This document shows positions 1 through 10,089 of a stretch of 64,000 nt of DNA, in pieces. Below the pieces are notes generated by a model. It made no database searches and was not told the origin of the DNA. It saw only the letters and a list, made by a program, of their open reading frames with translations. This DNA comes from Temnothorax longispinosus. Lineage: Eukaryota; Arthropoda; Insecta; Hymenoptera; Formicidae. The translations under genes were made by a program, and so were the position numbers. Each line of letters starts with the position of its first letter. Within the stretch, counting starts at the first letter, position 1. The DNA lies in contig NC_092367.1 in the NCBI RefSeq assembly GCF_030848805.1, forward strand, positions 10,683,591 through 10,747,590. Direction: 5' to 3'.

Positions 1-380
1 TTAACCAATCTAAACATCCCATTACAAATAATGTAATAAAATAAGATGTTTTGATTGGTCGCGACGGATAACGCGATGCGTGACGCCTTAGGCCGAGTTT
101 CCACTGAGCGCGTCACGCGTCGCGTCGTCACAAGTTAACCAATCAAAACATCCCATTTCATTACATTCTTGTGACGGATCGAAATGGGATGTTTTGATTG
201 GTTCAACTCGGACGACGCGACGCGTGACGCGCTTAGTGGAAACTCAGCCTTAGGCCTTAAGCCGCGTCAGCCTTAGGCCGAGTTTCCACTGAGCGCGTCA
301 CGCATCGCGTTATCCGTCGCGACCAATCAAAACATCTTATTTTATTACATTATTTGCAATGGGATGTTTAGATTGGTTAA
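1..380. mobile_element. Palindromic MITE with TTAA ends
   Basis: The stretch starts TTAACCAATC and ends GATTGGTTAA. About 110 bases from each end are inverted copies of each other, both containing a run around GCGTCACGC and an AACATC block. A second, shorter palindrome with the same AACATCCCATT word sits in the middle (about 135-202). There is no ORF. The TTAA at both ends fits a piggyBac-type target, but that is inference. The left edge coincides with the window start, so flanking sequence cannot be checked. Confidence 0.75.
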
Positions 381-627
381 GCCCCTTGCACAATGCCAGA
401 CAACAGGCAATAGGAACAGGAAATAACTAAAAAAATCGTTAATTACAACCTAAAAAGTTCGAATGCTATGATTGGTTGGCAACAGGCAATAGGCACAGAA
501 TTTCCAACGTGACTGAAACTCTGTGTCTATTGATTGTGTCACTGTTTATTCTGCATTTATACATGATTTCTGATTTCTATTCCCTGTTCCTATTGCCTGT
601 TGCCTGGCATTGTGCAAGAGGCTTTAA
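377..627. mobile_element. TTAA-flanked MITE with about 45-bp TIRs
   Basis: Inverted ends beginning GCCCCTTGCACAATGCC and, read on the other strand, GCCTCTTGCACAATGCC continue through an AACAGGCAATAGGAACAGG block on both sides. TTAA lies next to both ends (377-380 and 624-627), consistent with a TTAA target duplication shared with the MITE to the left. No coding capacity is seen. The sequence features are direct; assignment to a piggyBac-like family is inference. Confidence 0.75.
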
Positions 628-1400
628 CGACAGATGACGCGACGCGTGGAAACTAAGCCTAACGTCAATAAGGGCTCATGCACAATGCTGACAGATGGGC
701 AATTAAGGAGCAATCGTTTTATGTTGGATATACTTGCAGAAGACTGTGAGAAATGTATTTTTCCAAGAAAATAAACAGTTCTCTGCTAAAATATCATACA
801 AAATTAATTATACAAATGGAGCGATTAAAAATCCCAATAGAGCGAAGCGAGAAATAGTTAAGATGGAAGCACATAAAATTGCAGGAGCCATGAGCAGAAA
901 GCAGAAGCCATACGCGCATGCGCTATGGTATCCGTAAAAGCTCTAACAGATACCATCGCGCATGCGCATAGTTATGGTAGCATGCGCATGCGCTGCCGAG
1001 CCATAGTTACAATAGGCGGCCGATAGTGAAATGATTAATTTGTTATTTTTTCAATAAAAATGCAATAAATCATTAAAATTATGATGGAACAATAAGGAGC
1101 AATGAAAGAGCAATCGTTCTATGCCCTATAAAGTTGCATAGAGTTATTATAAATATGTTTTTCAATAAAAATTAGAAATTTTTCGTTTTTATTAAATATC
1201 TCAAAAAATAATAATCTTAAAAGGGGAGCAATCGTCGATTCTGAGGGAGCAATTAGGGAGCAATCGTTTGAACTATAGTAAATTAAAAAATATGAACTTG
1301 CATTGCCAACTTATTTCCGGTGCGTCAGCCTACCGATCGAGCAAGACCGAGCAAAACGAGTATAAGAATGCCTCTTTGTATATGTAACCGATCGTCGTAA
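628..1400. other. Intergenic stretch with GGAGCAATCG motifs
   Basis: No gene is seen. The short motif GGAGCAATCG or a close variant occurs near 705, 1093, 1219, 1243 and 1252. An inverted pair based on CGCGCATGCGC lies at about 909-979. These look like remnants of a decayed non-autonomous element. Confidence 0.4.
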
Positions 1401-1869
1401 AGAGATGACGACGCGAGCGAACGTATGGTCAATCGTTAGATTTTTGATATATGTAGGCAATTACGATATTTTTACTTGCATCTCGTATCATCCTACTAAC
1501 CTCGCGCAACCGATGCCAGCTATCACATCACACGACACATACAGACACATACATATGTACAGACGCGAAACTCGCAGCGCGATCTCGATCGCCGCATCAT
1601 CGACCGCACGCACGCATCGGCCAATCACGCACGCGGAAAAGCGGCATATCGACTCGACCGCGGGCCAACTTCTCGCGTCTACGTGGATTTTTTAAGAGAC
1701 CACAAAAACGTGCACATACCGACAGGATTCGGATACGGGGTATGACCAAAACGCGGACATGACCACTCTCATCTTTCTCTCTGGATACACAAACCATTGT
1801 GACAAACTCGCAATTGATATTTAAAAGGAGACTTGACCACAGATAGCGAAAGCTGCACTAGTGCAGCTT

Positions 1870-2017
1870 AAATATAAAAAAATATAAATATTAATATAAA
1901 TAAATATTTAAATATTTAAATATTAAAAATATTAAATATTTAAATATTTAAATATTTAAATATTTAAATATTTAAATATTTAATATTTAATATTTAATAT
2001 AAATATTTATATAAATA
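1870..2017. repeat. AT-only tandem repeat
   Basis: About 150 bases made almost only of A and T, dominated by an 8-base unit TTAAATAT in tandem with variants. It contains no G or C over most of its length. Confidence 0.9.
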
Positions 2018-2149
2018 ATCCTACTAACCTCGCGCAACTGGCGTTGATCGATTAGCTCGATCCCCCTCCTTACGACGGCGACGAGGAACGAATGGCGAGG
2101 CGCGGACAGGCGTGAGACCGCGCGAGCGGAAGCGTCCCGTTGAGATATA

Positions 2150-2268
2150 GGCTGCAGTCCATTTAATGCTATAAATGCTTGGAATTCTTTTCTCTTTTCT
2201 TTCAGTGAAGAAAGAAGAAGACAAAGAACGCTTCGAAGCATTTGTAACATATCAAATGAATCGCAGCC
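2150..2268. repeat. Fold-back element, copy 1
   Basis: A short hairpin whose arms carry GGCTGCAGTCC and, at the other end, GCAGCC, with AAATGCTT / GAAGCATTTGT in the arms and a purine-rich GAAGAAAGAAG loop. A second copy with the same arms and GAAGGAGAAG loop lies at about 61200-61319. It is a small non-autonomous repeat family. Confidence 0.6.
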
Positions 2269-2545
2269 ATAATCGACCGGCCGGTCGCGCGCGGACACGC
2301 GAGATTTTTAAAATTCACACCGCCAGACGGATAGGCAAGGCTCGATGAGGATAAGCCAAGAAGGCGTGGATGGCCCGTGAAGGCAGAAATGGGTACACGG
2401 AAACTATTATTTAAGCACTCGGATACAGAGCACGCGGAGCACGCGAAATGTTACCGCGAAGACATTCGGATCACGAAGGACGACAAATGACAATCCAGCC
2501 GCTGCTGTCGAGCGAGTCACGTTGGCGGGCGAACAATGAAAGCAC

Positions 2546-2982
2546 GCGGGGTCGCTTAGGCGTGATTATCACACCGTGCATGCACGAACGCATCATGCTC
2601 GCTTCACGAAGTGATTTTGGCATACGTACCCGAATTTATACGTATTTGTAACGTTTTTGCCATTTTATCTGATATTTAAATATTATTTTTATATGTAGTG
2701 CGATCTTTTACGATCAATATTATAATTCATCATCAATTATATATTAATCGTAAAAGATCGCACTATGTCATCATGTGTGTGTTCAATATGCCATCACGTG
2801 TGTGTAATCACTATCCCATCACGTGTGCGTAATCACTGTACCATCACACGTGTAATCACACGTGATGGCATAGTGCGACCTTCTATACGCGCACGTATGC
2901 CAAAATCACTTCGTGAAGCGAGCATGATGCGTTCGTGCATGCACGGTGTGCTAATCACGCCGTGAAGGTAATATGACCCCGC
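2546..2982. mobile_element. TIR element (about 437 bp)
   Basis: Both ends start GCGGGGTC and carry a shared inverted block of about 75 bases that includes CACCGTGCATGCACGAACG. Apparent peptides in opposite frames at the two ends are only reflections of the inverted repeat. A nested palindrome with TAGTGCGATCTTTTACGAT arms lies inside at 2696-2765, followed by direct repeats of ATCACGTGTG. No transposase is present. Confidence 0.8.
2696..2765. repeat. Nested inverted repeat, 19-bp arms
   Basis: Perfect arms TAGTGCGATCTTTTACGAT and its complement flank a 32-base AT-rich spacer. It lies inside the 437-bp TIR element. Confidence 0.8.
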
Positions 2983-3052
2983 ACGAATTGTTATCTGGGC
3001 GGAATAACATGACATTTGTTTTTTTTTTTTTTTGTCTGGGGGAATGTCATAT

Positions 3053-3094
3053 CCTGTGACATTGTACAATAGATCTATTGTACAATGTCACAGG
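3053..3094. repeat. Perfect 42-bp palindrome
   Basis: The sequence CCTGTGACATTGTACAATAG is followed directly by AT-centred complement with no spacer (centre AGATCT). It is a perfect palindrome, preceded by a poly-T run (3018-3033) and followed by a poly-A run. It could form a cruciform or be the tip of a fold-back element. Confidence 0.9.
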
Positions 3095-3099
3095 ACATC

Positions 3100-5198
3100 G
3101 AAAAAAAAAGAAACGTTTAGATATTCTATAATTTATGTACAATACAGAACTTATAGAGAATTGATAACCATTTAGCAGGATAAACTGTGTTGGCGTACTC
3201 TTTCTACATGCGCACCTTCCTCAAGAGCCGAGACTCGAACCAGATCCGTGAAAAATATCGCCAATTTCGTAGAGCTTTTGTACAGTTTTACTTTAGGAAT
3301 ATCGCGAGAGAAAGAAAGACTTCGGAGATTTTTATCTGAATCGATCGACATAAAGAGAGAGCTTAGTAAAGAAACTATTAGCTTTCGAGAATTTGAACGC
3401 ATAATACTTTGTTATAATACTATGAGCGAATTAGTTTACGTCACTCTGTCAAGTTTTAATATTAAATTACTAATAATATATCGATATCGGTAGTTTAATA
3501 ATAATACATTTAAAAGCGCTCAATTTAAAAGTAGGGCAATTCTAATAAACGACTGTAAAAAAAATTCAAGGTGGAACGCAATGGACAATCCGGTTGCTCT
3601 GACATGCTAACTTAAATGGCAAAAAGTACTTCTCAGCGGTAATGACATTTGAGTCTCTTTTAATTGGGTTGTGGCAGGGCGTTTGAGATAACCTGCTCTT
3701 CACCCTGCACAGCTGGGGTATATCTTTACAAACTTAATTAGCAACTATCGCTTATAGCTACATCAGGCTTATTAGCCTGTATATTTATTTATTTCAGTAT
3801 AAAATAATTTTTAAAACGTTTATATTAATTCTGATTGCAGACGGACCTTCGGGAACACTAGCGCCTTCTTCTTTTAACATGAACTAAAAATCTATATTTC
3901 GGCTAATTACCGAGTTTATAAATATTTAATTAAAATTATCTGGGTGACTCACAAACCTTTTTAATCACACTTCATAACTCTTCATACAAAATACAAACGA
4001 TTCCGTATAAAAACTTTTATTAATTTATCTATTTCGGCTAAATGCATGGTGTAAAAATAATTAATTAATTACAATTAAACGGATGACTCACAAACCTTTT
4101 CAATTGCACTTCAAAAGTCTTCATACGAAATACAAACGATTTCATATGGTAGATTCTTTCCCGGACATTCATTTCCGGTCAAATACATACGAATGTAAGG
4201 CATGATCGTAAGGATATATTTCCGGTGAAGTAGGTCGTAAGTGAGGTTGTAAGTAAGAGAGTTTATTTCAGACTCGTCTACAATGGCCGTAGCAGTAGAG
4301 CTGTAAGACCATAAAAGGCAGCTGTAAGAATCTATTGAAAATAAAGTAGGTTGTAAGCATCTAAGTAAGGTCGTATGGCGAAATGAAAATTTTTCATTTC
4401 TTGCGTTCTACGTTCTACGTCGGACCAATCAACAAAGCAGTATACTAGTGTCTTCTTGGTCAAACACAAATGTACGTTGACCAGTGCTGCCGCTTTCACA
4501 GTTTTTCTCCCAAATTTCAAGAAAAAAGATTATTCTATACATGACATCGCGCTCTATTTTATCGTTATACATCAATCTTAAAATGCAGATTTAGATTTCT
4601 CCTAAAAATTATCGGAATTTCGAGAAATCCAGGATATACCACGAGTTAAAAGGCACGAGAATTGTTGACAATTCGCGGTTTCAAACCGTGTCATTTTGCC
4701 ATTCATGCGTAAACCACGTATCTGTCATAATTTCACTATTGCATACATTGTATTTACTAATTGTATAGCACGTTATCGTTGTGCATATATTGCCGAGCGT
4801 ATAATTTTTTGATATTATGTATGAAGGATTTTGACGTTAATTGGCACTCATTTCGCACTGGTGTCGTTGCATTGAGGCGATATGCGCGTCGACCATAGCG
4901 AAACTCGTTCGCGCACCTGTGCGCACATGAACCCATTGCGTATCTGGAATCCCGTTTGGGCGTAACGCGTTAAGGTCACCCGTGACTATATTAACATCTC
5001 GGGGTACGTCCGTTATATTGATTGCGAGAACACAAGATATACCTGGCCTGAAACCACGCGCGCGCACATGATGGCTCACGGCGCGGCCGGAGAGGTAGCA
5101 AGCGCGGATTCCGCTGTAGCGTGCAAGCGGAAGCCTTCATCATGATTATCATCATATCTCCGCTAGACATCAAAGACTTATCTTTCCGCCTGTCTCAG
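3100..5198. other. Non-coding stretch with a diverged duplication
   Basis: No convincing gene. An imperfect direct duplication of about 70 bases, beginning TGACTCACAAACCTTTT and including AATACAAACGAT, lies at about 3941-4012 and 4080-4150. Around 4200-4380 there are scattered repeats of the word GTAAG. Confidence 0.4.
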
Positions 5199-5230
5199 TT
5201 TCTCTCTCTTTCTCTCTCTCTCTCGCTCTT
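5199..5230. repeat. TC microsatellite
   Basis: A run of TC dinucleotides with a few TTT interruptions. Confidence 0.9.
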
Positions 5231-6550
5231 AACGTCCCATTCGCTCTCGTTGCAATTTCTCTCAGGCAATTAAATTTATTGGCGGGAAATATTCAACGCG
5301 GCCAGCGATATGTGTGCTCAGCGCCACGTCAAATACAATTTATATATTGTATAGATTACATTTATACACACAAGTCAATATTTAAAAAAATTTGAATACT
5401 CAAAAATGGATTTAGAAGAATTAAGTTATGTAACTCTTTTTATGTTAATGTGGCATTAAAATATAATGTTTCAAGTTGCAAATTATCAGAGGAAAACCCG
5501 GCGTTGGTGGGTGAGACTTTAAAAAACTTGACTTACGCGTTATGGTTTTTACCCCTCCATATGTAACTATTAAGAATTAATAGAAGCGTTTTATTTTAAG
5601 TATTAAAAGTCACTCTAAATTATAGAAAAAGTTTTATTTTAAGTATTATAGTTACTCTAAATTATGGAAAACGTTTTATTTTAATACATATTCTTTTACT
5701 TTATATTTCTTCTACTTAATAATTGTGAAAGATTTTCATTGATAGACGTATAAGCCAGGATATTACAATTTTTCTTTTCTAAACTTTAATACTAGTTTTT
5801 TATGTACTTTAGTACAATTATGATCAACTTTTACCAAAGTTTAAACTATATGTTGAAGCAATTTATGTAGTAAATGTATGTAAAATATATATTTTTAATA
5901 ATAAATTAACAAATCTGTTTCAAATAAAAATATTTTATTTTTGCCTATTTTCTATATATGTATAGAAATTTATACATCGAAGAAATTGTTTTTACAATTT
6001 CAATTGTATTTACATCTTTTTAAGAGAATGGTATGACAAATACAAGGAAATAGGAATGAAGTTTTTTCATCAGGTATCACGTAAGTAACAATAAAACTTA
6101 ATCGATATGTTGACCATTTACCTGAGAGCTATAAATACACATTAAATGCAACATTGTTTTCATACCTAATTGACGAAAGTATTTCAATCGAAAACTATCC
6201 GAAATATGACGAATTTATTAAATTAATATTTAATGTTCACATTCAATATTTTACTGGAACCATGATACTCGACTGTACCTTCTTCGAAATCCTTTATCTT
6301 TTGTCGTACTTATTTGAAATTATATCACGTTTAATCAAAGAGTACATTAGTTTACTAGAGTATCAAACAGCTAGTAAGTCTTTTAAAGTACTTCTTTTAA
6401 AGTACCATTTTACAATTACATAACAAATTATAAAATTGCGGCGCAAGTCTAACTCTCAAGAACGTTTTTTTTTAGGTATAAAAAACATTCGATTGCTCAT
6501 TAAAAATTTTGTAGCCTACATTACTATGACTTTCCTTATGATTCGTAAGA
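5231..6550. other. AT-rich non-coding stretch
   Basis: Strongly AT-rich sequence with no recognised gene. An 89-residue hydrophobic open frame at 6154-6423 (plus) has no motif that I can place and is not called. Confidence 0.4.
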
Positions 6551-6552
6551 GC

Positions 6553-7519
6553 CTAATTTCTTTTTAATACACTAAGACCCTTCTCTTCGTATTCCTCCCG
6601 CGTTATCCACACGGAATCACGGTCTTTCGTTATTTCCGCTAATACAGCACCATCCATGAAAACCATGTCCTTACGCCGAGGTGAGTCTTTAATTTTTATT
6701 TTAAATTTTTATTAAAAAAATTTAGTACGTAGTACAGGAATCTGCAGTATACATGTATATTAGTACTATTAATTATGATACACTTACACTCAATTCAGTG
6801 ATATCATTCTTTAATACTCTTTGAAGATAAACCTGCTACATTTCTCATTCAAGCCTCGATGGAAGCCCCGGATACATTGTACTACCGTCGCTCAGAACGA
6901 TGTGGTTGTATAGCTCGCTTCTGATATTGATATCAGCCGCTTGAATTATGCTAAATACCAGCTCGGCTATTCCTTGCGCCTCGACATTAATCAAATGAGG
7001 CTGAAAGAGCGCTTCCGGTGCCGCAAATCTCTCCCCGCCCACTTCGATCACACGCCCGTCAGGAAGCTAAAATATTCACAACGATTTGTATATCTTAGTA
7101 AAAATTACTTGAATATTAATAAAATTACAGTATACGCATAATAATAATATTTTACTTACGGTATAGGATTCTACTAATACAGTGGTTTCAAGAGCCAACT
7201 TCTCTTCCGTTTCTATGTTGTAACTGATGTAACATAGTTTCTCCTTCAACATTCGTACCGTCTCAAAATCGGCCGAGTGATTGAACGCGTAGCCGCGCAG
7301 CAACAGCAATTTAATTAGATACATCGTAATATCGCGTCCGGCTATATCCAACCGTCTGGTCAAATGTGACAGAGCGTACTCCTCGAACACGGGGCAAATG
7401 TGCGTGACACCATCGCCGGAATCCACAACGACGCCGCTGATCAATTCCTGAGCGTATAATGTCAGTACTGCCTGAATCGCGATGTACATCCCAGCGAAAC
7501 CGTACTTCTCGAACATCAC
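6553..7519 (-). pseudogene. Arp2: Arp2 (actin-related protein 2) pseudogene with introns
   Basis: Arp2 is a core subunit of the Arp2/3 complex that nucleates branched actin. The first exon seen (7519-7160) reads VMFEKYGF and continues through GVVVDSGDGVTHICPV and HLTRRLDIAGRDIT, typical of Arp2. A GT-AG intron (7159-7067) leads to the exon 7066-6788 with VGGERFAAPEALFQPHLINV and STMYPGLPSRLE. That exon then has in-frame TGA (6845-6847) and TAG (6836-6838), where family members have Arg and Lys, before YLQRVLKND resumes. The donor GTAAGT is kept at 6787. The last exon (about 6708-6553) encodes KFKIK and RRKDMVF and ends at TAG, but its expected acceptor AG is missing. Two glycines are replaced by Asp (SDGSTM and FMDGA). 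The N-terminal third is absent. Retained introns argue for a duplicated rather than retroposed copy. The Arp2 identity is secure; the non-functional state is strongly supported. Confidence 0.9.
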
Positions 7520-7567
7520 CTGAAATAACATCGTGCTCATTAAGGTTTTTAATTCGTATGAGTTAAG

Positions 7568-7893
7568 TTAAACTTTTACCGGATTGTGCAATGTTACCTC
7601 TATCATGCTTCCGGCTGCTCGACGAACGCCTGATTCTCTTCCTCGTCGTGGAAGCGCACCGATTCTGGTTTCACGACCTCGACATCGACGTGTGGAGACA
7701 CGGTGGCCGTACGGTTCCTCAATCAGGAAATAATGTTTGCTCTCGGCCGCTATGAATTGCGCGTTAACGTCGACGGGATCCTGCCGGCGGTCCAGGACGA
7801 TCCTCTTGATCGTCTTCGGTTGGGTGACGACGTTCTCGGTTTCCTCGACGGCTTCGTCGTCGGTGCTGCTCAAGCAGATCCTCAGCGCCATAT
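7568..7893 (-). pseudogene. Unrecognised coding-like fragment upstream of the Arp2 copy
   Basis: A minus-strand frame encodes an acidic stretch (STDDEAVEETENVV) and QFIAAESKHYFLIEE. After about 7700, the protein-like signal seems to move to another frame reading VDVEVVKPESVRFHDEEENQ and ending at a stop near 7605, which suggests a one-base frameshift. I do not recognise the protein. At 7604-7596 the sequence ATGATAGAG is followed by GTAACA, which matches the residues M-I-E that end the exon preceding VMFEKY in Arp2 genes. This could be a remnant of that exon end or chance. It may be the tail of another gene joined to the Arp2 copy. Confidence 0.35.
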
Positions 7894-7995
7894 TGCAGCA
7901 AGCGCTCGCTGCTTACGTGCGCTTAGCTAAGCAGAGGTTCGGCAAAACCCAGCCATTAAGCAAGTGGGTTGATGTAGGATTCCTTAAATGCTCTT

Positions 7996-9315
7996 TCAAA
8001 TTGCCAGGGTGCTTAAGCACTGCCAGTAGGTGACAGAAAGTTCTTTTAGATAATTGCGTAAGCCCAAAGAAAGAGCTCCAGCTCTATTAGGTCCTACTCT
8101 TGATAATTCTTTAAAGTATTCTTCAGCTCCTATATTATGCCAACGATCTTCAAAACTTCTTCCTTCATCGTTATCTACATAAAGATGTTCAGGCTGAGAA
8201 TATCGGCCATTATTATTAGTACTCATGGCAAAATTATGTAAACAAATAAGTGCTTTACAAATTTGTTCTGCATTCTGTACTGAGCAACTCAGCTTTCTAT
8301 GTAGGATCCTCCAACGAGAGGCAAGTATGCCAAAAGTGTTCTCTATACACAAACGTGCTCGACTTAACCGGTAGTTAAATATTTGTTCCTCATCTGTCAT
8401 CCTCTTCACTCTCCCCTTTGGGAATGGACGCATTAAATATGGCTTTAAAGGGAACGCCTCGTCAGCCACTATAACATATAAGGAAATGGAATATCTCTTT
8501 GTGGCAAAGGCGTAGGTTCTGGTAAATCTGCTGCATTGCTTTCTAAGTCAGCAGCCAAGTTTGTCTGACTCCATATGCCACCATCACTTATTGAACCTAC
8601 AAAGGAATCATTCTTGTTATTAACCAGGATATTATATCTTATGTATATAAATTTATGGATACAAGATATATTTACCATATTGACCAATATCAACCCATGT
8701 AAATTTGTAATTGGCGTCACACAGTACCATAAAAACTATGCTAAAATAGCCTTTGTAATTATAAAATTAAGACCGTGAGCATGGCGGTGCTTGTATTTCC
8801 ATATGGCGACCGTCAAGTGCTCCTACACAATTTGAAAACTGTCACTTAAGGAAAAACTCCTCGCTTATCTTTTTCCATTTCTCAGCATTCAATACAGACA
8901 AAACAATAGGTTGAAGAACCAGCCATATAGCATGATACACTTCTGGTACAATTTTGTATACTGTTGATCTTCCTACACGATACTCCAAATGCTTCGTTAC
9001 CACACTATCACCTTGGGCAAGATACCTACAAAAGGAAAAAACTTAAAAAATGTGAATTAAGACCAGATAGCACTATCATCAATTGTAGTTATTTACGTCA
9101 AGGTTATGGCTAATCTTGTATCTGGTGACAAAGGTTTTCGCATGCTGCGTTTTCTAAGATAGGGTGTTACTAGCTCCAATAAAGTTCTGTATTGTTCCGG
9201 GCAAAGCCGTGTGTACGTGAAAAATTCTTCATGATCATTTGATTTTATTTCGCGAAATAGGTTATTCAGGAAACCCTGTTGTCGTTTCCTTCTATTAACA
9301 GGTCTCACCCACCAA
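7996..9315 (-). pseudogene. PIF/Harbinger (HARBI1-type) transposase, broken
   Basis: Reading leftwards, the N-terminal part has RWWVRPVNRR and EFFTYTRLCPEQY (9315-9097). A 71-bp GT-AG intron (9096-9026) follows, then YLAQGDSVV, GRSTVYKIVPE and the first catalytic region GALDGRH (8801-8824). Next come CDANYKFTWVDIG, a 79-bp intron (8675-8597), and SISDGGIW. The final acidic motif VADEAFPLKPYL and RLSRARLCIENTFGILASRW lie at 8469-8330. These match the DDE_Tnp_4 domain of Harbinger transposases. Lesions are a TGA at 8842-8844 where Trp is usual, and a frameshift at about 8470. The 5' end stops where copia sequence begins near 9315, so the start codon is lost. The accessory Myb-like protein of complete Harbinger elements is not seen. 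Confidence 0.85.
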
Positions 9316-9715
9316 CGGCAGTTCCATTTCCTGGGATTCATGGAAGCAGAGGACTGTTGCTTTATCCTCCACCGAGGCAGAGAATATGGCGCTAACGGAG
9401 GGAGCCAAGGAATCGATTCATTGGACAGCTATTCTCAACGAACTAGGATTCGAGGAGTTAACCGACATCGAGGTGTTAAGCGATAACTTCGGCGCATTGA
9501 GACTTGCAGACAATCCAGTTTTTCATGCGCGTAGCAAACATATCGCTATTCGCCACCACTTTATCCGAGAGACCCTGAAGGACAAACGCCTACGCGTTGA
9601 ACACGTTTCTACAGACGATAACGTGGCTGACATGTTTACGAAGAGCATACCAAGACCAAAATTCGAGAAGTGCATCGCTTTATCCGGGATGGAGCAGATT
9701 GCTACTCTTCAATAA
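9310..9715 (+). pseudogene. Ty1/copia RNase H C-terminal fragment
   Basis: The frame reads SSISWDSWKQRTVALSSTEA then MALTEGAKE, and continues to RSKHIAIRHHFIRE and DMFTKSIPRPKF, which is the conserved end of copia pol. It ends at a stop (TAA) just before a GAGGGGAAG polypurine tract and the LTR. The upstream part of pol is missing because the Harbinger fragment abuts it. Only the last domain remains, so this copy cannot encode a working polyprotein. Confidence 0.9.
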
Positions 9716-9744
9716 GGATCATCCGTTCTCGCATCGAGGGGAAG

Positions 9745-10029
9745 TGTTGGATAGAACGATCTCCGCTGTTACCCTAACAGCGTGCGCTGTGAGCTCGATT
9801 AACCGGATGTTACCGACTGTGTCGTTCCGGTCACGACGCTCGCGCTCTTACTTACTTTTCTCACTCTCTCGCGTCACTCGATCGTAACAAACGTACATGT
9901 CTCTTGCCTTCGCTCACGACGTACGGTGATTGTGTATCTGAAATATATTCTCATTCTGACTTCATATCGTTGTCGTGTTCGTGCATTCTCTTTTTGCGTC
10001 GCTGCCCTAATTCCCCGTCACCTCCAACA
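9745..10029 (+). mobile_element. Copia 3' LTR (285 bp)
   Basis: The LTR begins TGTTGGATAG right after the polypurine tract and ends CTCCAACA, giving the usual TG...CA ends with short inverted TGTTGG/CCAACA tips. It lies at the expected distance behind the RNase H stop. No matching 5' LTR is in the window. Confidence 0.85.
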
Positions 10030-10089
10030 ACTCTTTCTTGAGTTGTAATTTTTTTTGTCTTGAATATTTCTTTTGTTTATATTCCATTT

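Noticed and set aside
5491..5517. Peptide RKTRRWWVR resembling the start of a Harbinger transposase
   Set aside because: It matches RWWVRP in the element at 9.3 kb, but only nine residues are alike and nothing downstream continues the similarity.
6154..6423. 89-residue hydrophobic ORF
   Set aside because: AT-rich sequence, no motif, no splice context; likely chance.
9317..9341. Start codon and residues MNPRKWNC for the Harbinger ORF
   Set aside because: On the other strand this is copia coding sequence (SSISWDS), so the apparent start is read through the junction.
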